Shown piece by piece: positions 50,601-63,400 of a stretch of DNA of 64,000 nucleotides. Source of the stretch: Adenanthera pavonina (lineage: Eukaryota > Streptophyta > Magnoliopsida > Fabales > Fabaceae); assembly GCA_026686845.1 (NCBI GenBank), contig JAIVEN010000044.1, forward strand, positions 248,001 to 312,000, read 5' to 3'. Position 1 is the first letter of the stretch, and each line of letters starts with the position of its first letter. The notes under the pieces were generated by a model that was not told the DNA's origin, did not search any database, and saw nothing but the letters and a program-made list of their open reading frames with translations. Made by a program: the position numbers and the translations under genes.

Positions 50601-53400
50601 TTAACCTCATTTTGTTTGAAAGTTTCAGGTTTCTAAACATTCATCTGGAGGCTCTACAGAGGAGAATGCCACAAGATTTGGAATTTTACGCGACCTAGGG
50701 GGTTTATGCGGCTTACTCACAACAAGTCGAGTCCAGTTGGAAGAAACGTGCACAACTCGGCGTCATCATCGCGCCATTTTGGCCAAACGATCCAACTTTA
50801 TGAAAATGCTATGAAAAGCAAATGAAAACAGAAAATCTCTCGAAATTTACAGCACGAAGAGAGCTAGTGAGTTTATCCGACATCCTCACACCAATTTGAG
50901 CCTTGGTTGATGACATAAACACAATCGGATTCCGCTTTAACCTCATTTTGTTTGAAAGTTCCAGGTTTCTAAACATTCATCTGGAGGCTCTAAGGAGGAC
51001 AATGCCACAAGATTTGAAATTCTAAGCGAGGTAGGGAGTTTTTGGGTCTTACTCACAACAAGTCGAGTCCAGTAGGATGAAACGTGCACAACTCGGCCTC
51101 ATCATCGCGCCATTTTGGCCAAACGATCCAACTTTATGGAAATGCATTGAAAAGCAAATGAAAACAGAAAATCTCTCGAAATTTGCAACACGAAGAGAGC
51201 TAGTGAGTTTATCCGACATCCTCACACCAATTTGAGCCTTGGTTGATGACATAAACACAATCGGATTCCGCTTTAACCTCATTTTGTTTGAAAGTTCCAG
51301 GTTTCTAAACATTCATCTGGAGGCTCTAAGGAGGACAATGCCACAAGATTTGAAATTCTAAGCGAGGTAGGGAGTTTATGGGTCTTACTCACAACAAGTC
51401 GAGTCCAGTAGGATGAAACGTGCACAACTCGGCCTCATCATCACGCCATTTTGGCCAAACGATCCAACTTTTTGAAAATGCATTGAAAAGCAAATGAAAA
51501 CAGAAAATCTCTCGAAATTTGCAAGACGAAGAGAGCTTGTGAGTTTATCCGACATCCTCACACCAATTTGAGCCTTGGTTGATGAAATAAACACAATCGG
51601 AGTCCGCTTTAACCTCATTTTGTTTGAAAGTTTCAGGTTTCTAAACATTCATCTGGAGGCTCTACGGAGGAGAATGCCACAAGATTTGGAATTTTACGCG
51701 ACCTAGGGGGTTTATGCGGCTTACTCACAACAAGTCGAGTCCAGTTGGAAGAAACGTGCACAACTCGGCGTCATCATCACGCCATTTTGGCCAAACGATC
51801 CAACTTTATGAAAATGCTATGAAAAGCAAATGAAAACAGAAAATCTCTCGAAATTTGCAACACGAAGAGAGCTAGTGAGATTATCCGACATCCTCACACC
51901 AATTTGAGCCTTGGTTGATGAAATAAACACAATCGGATTCCGCTTTAACCTCATTTTGTTTGAAAGTTCCAGGTTTCTAAACATTCATCTGGAGCGTCTA
52001 CGGAGGAGAATACCACAAGATTTGGAATTTTAATCGACCTAGGGGGTTTATGCGGCTTACTCACAACAAGTCAAGTCCAGTAGAAGGAAACGTGCACAAC
52101 TCGGCCTCATCATCACGCCATTTTGGCCAAACGATCCAACTTTATGGAAATGCATTGAAAAGCAAATGAAAACAGAAAATCTCTCAAAATTTGCAACACG
52201 AAGAGAGCTAGTGAGTTTATCCGACATCCTCACACCAATTTGAGCCTTGGTTGATGACATAAACACAATCGGATTCCGCTTTAACCTCATTTTGTTTGAA
52301 AGTTCCAGGTTTCTAAACATTCATCTGGAGGCTCTACGGAGGACAATGCCATAAGATTTGGAATTCTAAGCGAGGTAGGGAGTTTATGGGTCTTACTCAC
52401 AACAAGTCGAGTCCAGTAGGATGAAACGTGCACAACTCGGCCTCATCATCGCGCCATTTTGGCCAAACGATCCAACTTTATGAAAATACATTGAAAAGCA
52501 AATGAAAACAGAAAATCTCTCGAAATTTACATTACGAAGAGAGCTAGTGAGTTTATCCGACATCCTCACACCAACTTGAGCCTTGGTTGATGAAATAAAC
52601 ACAATCGGATTCCGCTTTAACCTCATTTTGTTTGAAAGTTTCAGGTTTCTAAACATTCATCTGGAGGCTCTACGGTGGAGAATGCCACAAGATTTGGAAT
52701 TTTACGCGACCTAGGGGGTTTATGCGGCTTACTCACAACAAGTCGAGTCCAGTTGGAAGAAACGTGCACAACTCCACCTCATCATCACGCCATTTTGGCC
52801 AAACGATCCAACTTTATGGAAATGCATTGAAAAGCAAATGAAAACAGAAAATCTCTCGAAATTTGCAACACGAAGAGAGCTTGTGAGTTTATCCGACATC
52901 CTCACACCAATTTGAGCCTTGGTTGATGACATAAACACAATCGGATTCCGCTTTAACCTCATTTTGTTTGAAAGTTTCAGGTTTCTAAACATTCATCTAG
53001 AGGCTCTAAGGAGGACAATGCCACAAGATTTGAAATTCTAAGCGAGGTAGGGAGTTTATGGGTCTTACTCACAACAAGTCGAGTCCAGTAGGATGAAACG
53101 TGCACAACTAGGCCTCATCATCGCGCCATTTTGGCCAAACGATCCAACTTTATGAAAATGCTACGAAAAGCAAATAAAAACAGAAAATCTCTCGAAATTT
53201 GCAACACGAAGAGAGCTAGTGAGTTTATCCGACATCCTCACACCAATTTGAGCCTTGGTTGATGACATAAACACAATCGGATTCCGCTTTAACCTCATTT
53301 TGTTTGAAAGTTCCAGGTTTCTAAACATTCATCTGGAGGCTCTAAGGAGGACAATGCCACAAGATTTGAAATTCTAAGCGAGGTAGGGAGTTTATGTGTC
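47689..53400 (+). repeat. Domain 8: lineage with GTTTACCCGAC, 2- and 8-unit spacings
   Basis: Units at 47689, 49369, 49705 and 50377 share AAAATACATTG, TTTACAGCACG, GTTTACCCGAC and CAACTTGAGCC, and alternate with units reading CGGCGTCATC. 49705-50376 followed by 50377 gives a 2-unit spacing. The units at 48697 and 51385 share CAACTTTTTGAAAATGC and ATCGGAGTCCGC at 2688 bp (eight units). The unit at 50377 has CTTGTGCC where almost all units have TTGAGCC. Confidence 0.75.
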
Positions 53401-56400
53401 TTACTCACAACAAGTCGAGTCCAGTAGGAAGAAACGTGCACAACTCGGCCTCATCATCGCGCCATTTTGGCCAAACGATCCAACTTTATGAAAATGCATT
53501 GAAAAGCAAATGAAAACAGAAAATCCCTCGAAATTTGCAACACGAAGAGAGCTAGTGAGTTTATCCGACATCCTCACACCAATTTGAGCCTTGGTTGATG
53601 AAATAAACACAATCGGATTCCGCTTTAACCTCATTTTGTTTGAAAGTTTCAGGTTTCTAAACATTCATCTGGAGGCTCTACGGAGGAGAATGCCACAAGA
53701 TTTGGAAATTTACGCGACCTAGGGGGTTTATGCGGCTTACTCACAACAAGTCGAGTCCAGTTGGAAGAAACGTGCACAACTCGGCGTCATCATCACGCCA
53801 TTTTGGCCAAACGATCCAACTTTATGGAAATGCATTGAAAAGCAAATGAAAATAGAAAATCTCTCGAAATTTGCAACACGAAGAGAGCTAGTGAGTTTAT
53901 CCGACATCCTCACACCAATTTGAGCCTTGGTTGATGAAATAAACACAATCAGATTCCGCTTTAACCTCATTTTGTTTGAAAGTTCCAGGTTTCTAAACAT
54001 TCATCTGGAGGCTCTACGGAGGAGAATGCCACAAGATTTGGAATTTTACGTGACCTAGGGAGTTTATGCGCCTTACTCACAACAAGTCGAGTCCAGTTGG
54101 AAGAAACGTGCACAACTCGGCCTCATCATCGCGCCATTTTGGCCAAACGATCCAACTTTATGAAAATGCATTGAAAAGCAAATGAAAACAGAAAATCTCT
54201 CGAAATTTGCAACACGAAGAGAGCTTGTGAGTTTATCCGACATCCTCACACCAATTTGAGCCTTGGTTGATGAAATAAACACAATTGGATTCCGCTTTAA
54301 CCTCATTTTGTTTGAAATTTTCAGGTTTCTAAACATTCATCTGGAGGCTCTACGGAGGAGAATGCCACAAGATTTGGAATTTTATGCGACCTAGGGGGTT
54401 TATGCGGCTTACTCACAACAAGTCGAATCCAGTAGGAAGAAACGTGCAAAACTCGGCCTCATCATCACGCCATTTTGGCCAAACGATCCAACTTTATGAA
54501 AATGCATTGAAAAGCAAATGAAAATAGAAAATCTCTCGAAATTTGCAACACGAAGAGAGCTAGTGAGTTTATCCGACATCCTCACACCAATTTGAGCCTT
54601 GGTTGATGAAATAAACACAATCAGATTCCGCTTTAACCTCATTTTGTTTGAAAGTTACAGGTTTCTAAACATTCATCTGGAGGCTCTACGGATGAGAATG
54701 CCATAAGATTTGGAATTTTACGTGACCTAGGGAGTTTATGCGGCTTACTCGCAACAAGTCGAGTCCAGTAGGAAGAAACGTGCACAACTCGGCCTCATCA
54801 TCACGCCATTTTGGCCAAAAGATCCAACTTTATGGAAATGCATTGAAAAGCAAATGAAAACAGAAAATCTCTCGAAATTTGCAACACGAAGAGAGCTAGT
54901 GAGTTTATCCGACATCCTCAAACCAATTTGAGCCTTGGTTGATGAAATAAACACAATCGGATTCCGATTTAACCTCATTTTGTTTGAAAGTTCCAGGTTT
55001 CTAAACATTCATCTGGAGGCTCTACGGAGGAGAATGCCACAAGATTTGGAATTTTACGTGACCTAGGGAGTTTATGCGCCTTACTCACAACAAGTCGAGT
55101 CCAGTTGGAAGAAACGTGCACAACTCGGCTTCATCATCACGCCATTTTACCCAAACGATCCAACTTTATGAAAATGCTATGAAAAGCAAATGAAAATAGA
55201 AAATCTCTCAAAATTTGCAACACGAAGAGAGCTTGTGAGTTTATCCGACATCCTCACACCAATTTGAGCCTTGGTTGATGACATAAACACAATCGGATTC
55301 CGCTTTAACCTCATTTTGTTTGAAAGTTTCAGGTTTCTAAACATTCATCTGGAGGCTCTACGGAGGAGAATGCCACAAGATTTGGAATTTTACGCGACCT
55401 AGGGGGTTTATGCGGCTTACTCACAACAAGTCGAGTCCAGTTGGAAGAAACGTGCACAACTCGGCGTCATCATCACGCCATTTTAGCCAAACGATCCAAC
55501 TTTATGAAAATGCTATGAAAAGCAAATGAAAACAGAAAATCTCTCGAAATTTGCAACACGAAGAGAGCTAGTGAGATTATCCGACATCCTCACACCAATT
55601 TGAGCCTTGGTTGACGAAATAAACACAATCGGATTCCGCTTTAACCTCATTTTGTTTGAAAGTTCCAGGTTTCTAAACATTCATCTGGAGCGTCTACGGA
55701 GGAGAATACCACAAGATTTGGAATTTTAATCGACCTAGGGGGTTTATGCGGCTTACTCACAACAAGTCAAGTCCAGTAGGAGGAAACGTGCACAACTCGG
55801 CCTCATCATCACGCCATTTTGGCCAAACGATCCAACTTTATGGAAATGCATTGAAAAGCAAATGAAAACAGAAAATCTCTCGAAATTTGCAACAAGAAGA
55901 GAGCTAGTGAGTTTATCCGACATCCTCACACCAATTTGAGCCTTGGTTGATGACATAAACACAATCGGATTCCGCTTTAACCTCATTTTGTTTGAAAGTT
56001 CCAGGTTTCTAAACATTCATCTGGAGGCTCTACGGAGGACAATGCCACAAGATTTGGAATTCTAAGCGAGGTAGGGAGTTTATGGGTCTTACTCACAACA
56101 AGTCGAGTCCAGTAGGATGAAACATGCACAACTCGGCCTCATCATCGCGCCATTTTGGCCAAACGATCCAACTTTATGAAAATACATTGAAAACCAAATG
56201 AAAACAGAAAATCTCTCGAAATTTACAGCACGAAGAGAGCTAGTGAGTTTATCCGACATCCTCACACCAACTTGAGCCTTGGTTGATGAAATAAACACAA
56301 TCGGATTCCGCTTTAACCTCATTTTGTTTGAAATTTTCAGGTTTCTAAACATTCATCTGGAGGCTCTACGGAGGAGAATGCCACAAGATTTGGAATTTTA

Positions 56401-57096
56401 CGCGACCTAGGGGGTTTATGCGGCTTACTCACAACAAGTCGAGTCCAGTTGGAAGAAACGTGCACAACTCGGCGTCATCATCACGCCATTTTGGCCAAAC
56501 GATCCAACTTTATGGAAATGCATTGAAAAGCAAATGAAAATAGAAAATCTCTCGAAATTTGCAACACGAAGAGAGCTAGTGAGTTTATCCGACATCCTCA
56601 CACCAATTTGAGCCTTGGTTGATGAAATAAACACAATCAGATTCCGCTTTAACCTCATTTTGTTTGAAAGTTCCAGGTTTCTAAACATTCATCTGGAGGC
56701 TCTACGGAGGAGAATGCCACAAGATTTGGAATTTTACGTGACCTAGGGAGTTTATGCGCCTTACTCACAACAAGTCGAGTCCAGTTGGAAGAAACGTGCA
56801 CAACTCGGCCTCATCATCGCGCCATTTTGGCCAAACGATCCAACTTTATGAAAATGCATTGAAAAGCAAATGAAAACAGAAAATCTCTCGAAATTTGCAA
56901 CACGAAGAGAGCTTGTGAGTTTATCCGACATCCTCACACCAATTTGAGCCTTGGTTGATGAAATAAACACAATTGGATTCCGCTTTAACCTCATTTTGTT
57001 TGAAATTTTCAGGTTTCTAAACATTCATCTGGAGGCTCTACGGAGGAGAATGCCACAAGATTTGGAATTTTATGCGACCTAGGGGGTTTATGCGGC
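53401..57096 (+). repeat. Domain 9: 8-unit and 11-unit duplications interleaved
   Basis: The run 53737, 54073, 54409, 54745 returns at 56425, 56761, 57097, 57433 (2688 bp apart). Shared markers are CAATCAGATTCC, CAATTGGATTCC with GAAATTTTCAGG, GTCGAATCC with GTGCAAAACTCGG, and TACTCGCAACAAG with CCAAAAGATCC. Between the two copies, 55417-56424 is a copy of 51721-52728, 3696 bp upstream. The shared markers there are GGAGCGTCTACGG and TTTTAATCGACC at the first junction. So an upstream 3-unit segment sits between two copies of another segment. Confidence 0.82.
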
Positions 57097-60000
57097 TTAC
57101 TCACAACAAGTCGAATCCAGTAGGAAGAAACGTGCAAAACTCGGCCTCATCATCACGCCATTTTGGCCAAACGATCCAACTTTATGAAAATGCATTGAAA
57201 AGCAAATGAAAATAGAAAATCTCTCGAAATTTGCAACACGAAGAGAGCTAGTGAGTTTATCCGACATCCTCACACCAATTTGAGCCTTGGTTGATGAAAT
57301 AAACACAATCAGATTCCGCTTTAACCTCATTTTGTTTGAAAGTTCCAGGTTTCTAAACATTCATCTGGAGGCTCTACGGAGGAGAATGCCATAAGATTTG
57401 GAATTTTACGTGACCTAGGGAGTTTATGCGGCTTACTCGCAACAAGTCGAGTCCAGTAGGAAGAAACGTGCACAACTCGGCCTCATCATCACGCCATTTT
57501 GGCCAAAAGATCCAACTTTATGGAAATGCATTGAAAAGCAAATGAAATCAGAAAATCTCTCGAAATTTGCAACACGAAGAGAGCTAGTGAGTTTATCCGA
57601 CATCCTCAAACCAATTTGAGCCTTGGTTGATGAAATAAACACAATCGGATTCCGATTTAACCTCATTTTGTTTGAAAGTTCCAGGTTTCTAAACATTCAT
57701 CTGGAGGCTCTACGGAGGAGAATGCCACAAGATTTGGAATTTTACGTGACCTAGGGAGTTTATGCGCCTTACTCACAACAAGTCGAGTCCAGTTGGAAGA
57801 AACGTGCACAACTCGGCTTCATCATCACGCCATTTTAGCCAAACGATCCAACTTTATGGAAATACATTGAAAAGCAAATGAAAACAGAAAATCTCTCGAA
57901 ATTTGCAACACGAAGAGAGCTTGTGAGTTTATCCGACATCCTCACACCAATTTGAGCCTTGGTTGATGACATAAACACAATCGGATTCCGCTTTAACCTC
58001 ATTTTGTTTAACAGTTCCAGGTTTCTAAACATTCATCTGGAGGCTCTAAGGAGGACAATGCCACAAGATTTGAAATTCTAAGCGAGGAAGGGAGTTTATG
58101 GGTCTTACTCACAACAAGTCGAGTCCAGTAGGAAGAAACGTGCACAACTCGGCCTCATCATCGCGCCATTTTGGCCAAACGATCCAACTTTATGAAAATG
58201 CATTGAAAAGCAAATGAAAACAGAAAATCTCTCGAAATTTGCAACACGAAGAGAGCTTGTGAGTTTATCCGACATCCTCACACCAATTTGAGCCTTGGTT
58301 GATGAAATAAACACAATCGGATTCCGCTTTAACCTCATTTTGTTTGAAATTTTCAGGTTTCTAAACATTCATCTGGAGGCTCTACGGAGGAGAATGCCAC
58401 AAGATTTGGAATTTTATGCGACCTAGGGGGTTTATGCGGCTTACTCACAACAAGTCGAATCCAGTAGGAAGAAACGTGCAAAACTCGGCCTCATCATCAC
58501 GCCATTTTGGCCAAACGATCCAACTTTATGAAAATGCATTGAAAAGCAAATGAAAATAGAAAATCTCTCGAAATTTGCAACATGAAGAGAGCTAGTGAGT
58601 TTATCCGACATCCTCACACCAATTTGAGCCTTGGTTGATGAAATAAACACAATCAGATTCCGCTTTAACCTCATTTTGTTTGAAAGTTCCAGGTTTCTAA
58701 ACATTCATCTGGAGGCTCTACGGAGGAGAATGCCATAAGATTTGGAATTTTACGTGACCTAGGGAGTTTATGCGGCTTACTCGCAACAAGTCGAGTCCAG
58801 TAGGAAGAAACGTGCACAACTCGGCCTCATCATCACGCCATTTTGGCCAAAAGATCCAACTTTATGGAAATGCATTGAAAAGCAAATGAAAACAGAAAAT
58901 CTCTCGAAATTTGCAACACGAAGAGAGCTAGTGAGTTTATCCGACATCCTCACACCAATTTGAGCCTTGGTTGATGAAATAAACACAATCGGATTCCGCT
59001 TTAACCTCATTTTGTTTGAAAGTTCCAGGTTTCTAAACATTCATTTGGAGGCTCTACGGAGGAGAATGCCACAAGATTTGGAATTTTACGTGACCTAGGG
59101 AGTTTATGCACCTTACTCACAACAAGTCGAGTCCAGTTGGAAGAAACGTGCACAACTCGGCTTCATCATCACGCCATTTTAGCCAAACGATCCAACTTTA
59201 TGAAAATGCTATGAAAAGCAAATGAAAACAGAAAATCTCTCGAAATTTGCAACACGAAGAGAGCTTGTGAGTTTATCCGACATCCTCACACCAATTTGAG
59301 CCTTGGTTGATGACATAAACACAATCGGATTTCGCTTTAACCTCATTTTGTTTGACAGTTCCAGGTTTCTAAACATTCATCTGGAGGCTCTACGGAGGAG
59401 AATGCCACAAGATTTGGAATTTTATGCGACCTAGGGGGTTTATGCGGCTTACTCACAACAAGTCGAATCCAGTAGGAAGAAACGTGCAAAACTCGGCCTC
59501 ATCATCACGCCATTTTGGCCAAACGATCCAACTTTATGAAAATGCATTGAAAAGCAAATGAAAATAGAAAATCTCTCGAAATTTGCAACACGAAGAGAGC
59601 TAGTGAGTTTATCCGACATCCTCACACCAATTTGAGCCTTGGTTGATGAAATAAACACAATCAGATTCCGCTTTAACCTCATTTTGTTTGAAAGTTCCAG
59701 GTTTCTAAACATTCATCTGGAGGCTCTACGGAGGAGAATGCCACAAGATTTGGAATTTTATGCGACCTAGGGGGTTTATGCGGCTTACTCACAACAAGTC
59801 GAATCCAGTAGGAAGAAACGTGCAAAACTCGGCCTCATCATCACGCCATTTTGGCCAAACGATCCAACTTTATGAAAATGCATTGAAAAGCAAATGAAAA
59901 TAGAAAATCTCTCGAAATTTGCAACACGAAGAGAGCTAGTGAGTTTATCCGACATCCTCACACCAATTTGAGCCTTGGTTGATGAAATAAACACAATCAG

Positions 60001-60456
60001 ATTCCGCTTTAACCTCATTTTGTTTGAAAGTTCCAGGTTTCTAAACATTCATCTGGAGGCTCTACGGAGGAGAATGCCACAAGATTTGGAATTTTACGTG
60101 ACCTAGGGAGTTTATGCGCCTTACTCACAACAAGTCGAGTCCAGTTGGAAGAAACGTGCACAACTCGGCTTCATCATCACGCCATTTTAGCCAAACGATC
60201 CAACTTTATGAAAATGCTATGAAAAGCAAATGAAAACAGAAAATCTCTCGAAATTTGCAACACGAAGAGAGCTTGTGAGTTTATCCGACATCCTCACACC
60301 AATTTGAGCCTTGGTTGATGACATAAACACAATCGGATTCCGCTTTAACCTCATTTTGTTTGACAGTTCCAGGTTTCTAAACATTCATCTGGAGGCTCTA
60401 AGGAGGACAATGCCACAAGATTTGAAATTCTAAGCGAGGTAGGGAGTTTATGGGTC
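57097..60456 (+). repeat. Domain 10: 4-unit pattern (1344 bp)
   Basis: The units at 57097, 57433 and 57769 pair with 58441, 58777 and 59113. Markers are GTCGAATCC/GTGCAAAACTCGG, TACTCGCAACAAG/CCAAAAGATCC and TTTTAGCC/CAGTTCCAGG. The fourth unit of the first round (58105) has no partner in the second. Instead 59449 and 59785 are two adjacent copies of the GTCGAATCC unit, followed by 60121, another TTTTAGCC/GACAGTTCC unit. The order suggests loss of one unit and duplication of another. Confidence 0.78.
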
Positions 60457-63400
60457 TTACTCACAACAAGTCGAGTCCAGTAGGAAGAAACGTGCACAAC
60501 TCAGCCTCATCATCGCGCCATTTTGGCCAAACGATCCAACTTTATGAAAATGCATTGAAAAGCAAATGAAAACAGAAAATCTCTCGAAATTTGCAACACG
60601 AAGAGAGCTTGTGAGTTTATCCGACATCCTCACACCAATTTGAGCCTTGGTTGATGAAATAAACACAATCGGATTCCGCTTTAACCTCATTTTGTTTGAA
60701 AGTTCCAGGTTTCTAAACATTCATCTGGAGGCTCCACGGAGGAGAATGCCACAAGATTTGGAATTTTACGCGACCTAGGGGGTTTATGCGGCTTACTCAC
60801 AACAAGTCGAGTCCAGTAGGAAGAAACGTGCACAACTCGGCCTCATCATCACGCCATTTTGGCCAAACGATGCAACTTTATGAAAATGCATTGAAAAGCA
60901 AATGAAAATAGAAAATCTCTCGAAAGTTGCAACACGAAGAGAGCTAGTGAGTTTATCCGACATCCTCACACCAATTTGAGCCTTGGTTGATGACATAAAC
61001 ACAATCGGATTCCGCTTTAACCTCATTTTGTTTGAAAGTTCCAGGTTTCTAAACATTCATCTGGAGGCTCTAAGGAGGACAATGCCACAAGATTTGAAAT
61101 TCTAAGCGAGGTACGGAGTTTATGGGTCTTACTCACAACAAGTCGAGTCCAGTAGGATGAAACGTGCACAACTCGGCCTCATCATCGTGCCATTTTGGCC
61201 AAACGATCCAACTTTATAGAAATGCATTGAAAAGCAAATGAAAACAGAAAATCTCTCGAAATTTGCAACACGAAGAGAGCTAGTGAGTTTATCCGACATC
61301 CTCAAACCAATTTGAGCCTTGGTTGTTGAAATAAACACAATCGGATTCCGCTTTAACCTCATTTTGTTTGAAAGTTCCAGGTTTCTAAACATTCATCTGG
61401 AGGCTCTACGGAGGAGAATGCCACAAGATTTGGAAATTTACGTGACCTAGGGAGTTTATGCGGCTTACTCACAACAAGTCGAGTCCAGTTGGAAGAAACG
61501 TGCACAACTCGGCTTCATCATCACGCCATTTTAGCCAAACGATCCAACTTCATGAAAATGCTATGAAAAGCAAATGAAAACAGAAAATCTCTCGAAATTT
61601 GCAACACGAAGAGAGCTTGTGAGTTTATCCGACATCCTCACACCAATTTGAGCCTTGGTTGATGACATAAACACAATCGGATTCCGCTTTAACCTCATTT
61701 TGTTTGACAGTTCCAGGTTTCTAAACATTCATCTGGAGGCTCTAACGAGGACAATGCCACAAGATTTGAAATTCTAAGCGAGGTAGGGAGTTTATGGGTC
61801 TTACTCACAACAAGTCGAGTCCAGTAGGAAGAAACGTGCACAACTCGGCCTCATCATCGCGCCATTTTGGCCAAACGATCCAACTTTATGAAAATGCATT
61901 GAAAAGCAAATGAAAACAGAAAATCTCTCGAAATTTGCAACACGAAGAGAGCTTGTGAGTTTATCCGACATCCTCACACCAATTTGAGCCTTGGTTGATG
62001 AAATAAACACAATCGGATTCCGCTTTAACCTCATTTTGTTTGAAAGTTTCAGGTTTCTAAACATTCATCTGGAGGCTCTACGGAGGAGAATGCCACAAGA
62101 TTTGGAATTTTAAGCGACCTAGGGGGTTTATGCGGCTTACTCACAACAAGTCGAGTCCAGTAGGAAGAAACGTGCACAACTCGGCCTCATCATCACGCCA
62201 TTTTGGCCAAACGATCCAACTTTATGAAAATGCATTGAAAAGAAAATGAAAATAGAAAATCTCTCAAAATTTGCAACACGAAGAGAGCTAGTGAGTTTAT
62301 CCGACATCCTCACACCAATTTGAGCCTTGGTTGATTAAATAAACACAATTGGATTCCGCTTTAACCTCATTTTGTTTGAAAGTTCCAGGTTTATAAACAT
62401 TCATCTGGAGCCTCTAAGGAGGAGAATGCCACAAGATTTGGAATTTTAAGCGACCTAGGGGGTTTATGCGGCTTACTCGCAACAAGTCGAGTCCAGTAGG
62501 AAGAAACGTCCACAACTCGGCCTCATCATCACGCCATTTTTGCCAAAAGATCCAACTTTATGGAAATGCATTGAAAAGCAAATGAAAACAGAAAATCTCT
62601 CGAAATTTGCAACACGAAGAGAGCTAGTGAGTTTATCCGACATCCTCACACCAATTTGAGCCTTGGTTGATGAAATAAACACAATCGGATTCCGCTTTAA
62701 CCTCATTTTGTTTGAAAGTTCCAGGTTTATAAACATTCATCTGGAGCCTCTAAGGAGGAGAATGCCACAAGATTTGGAATTTTAAGCGACGTAGGGGGTT
62801 TATGCGGCTTACTCACAACAAGTCGAGTCCAGTAGGAAGAAACGTGCACAACTCGGCCTCATCATCACGCCATTTTGGCCAAACGATCCAACTTTATGGA
62901 AATGCATTGAAAAGCAAATGAAAACAGAAAATCTCTCGAAATTTGCAACACGAAGAGAGCTAGTGAGTTTATCCGACATCCTCACACCAATTTGAGCCTT
63001 GGTTGATGAAATAAACACAATTGGATTCCGCTTTAACCTCATTTTGTTTGAATGTTTCAGGTTTCTGAACATTCATCTAGAGGCTCTACGGAGGAGAATG
63101 CCACAAGATTTGGAATTTTACGTGACCTAGGGGGTTTATGCGGCTTACTCACAACAAGTCGAGTCCAGTTGGAAGAAACGTGCACAACTCGGCTTCATCA
63201 TCACGCTATTTTTGCCAAACGATCCAACTTTATGAAAATGCTATGAAAAGCAAATGAAAACAGAAAATCTCTCGAAATTTGCAACACGAAGAGAGCTTGT
63301 GAGTTTATCCGACATCCTTACACCAATTTGAGCCTTGGTTGATGAAATAAACACAATCGGATTCCGCTTTAACCTCATTTTGTTTGAAAGTTCCAGGTTT

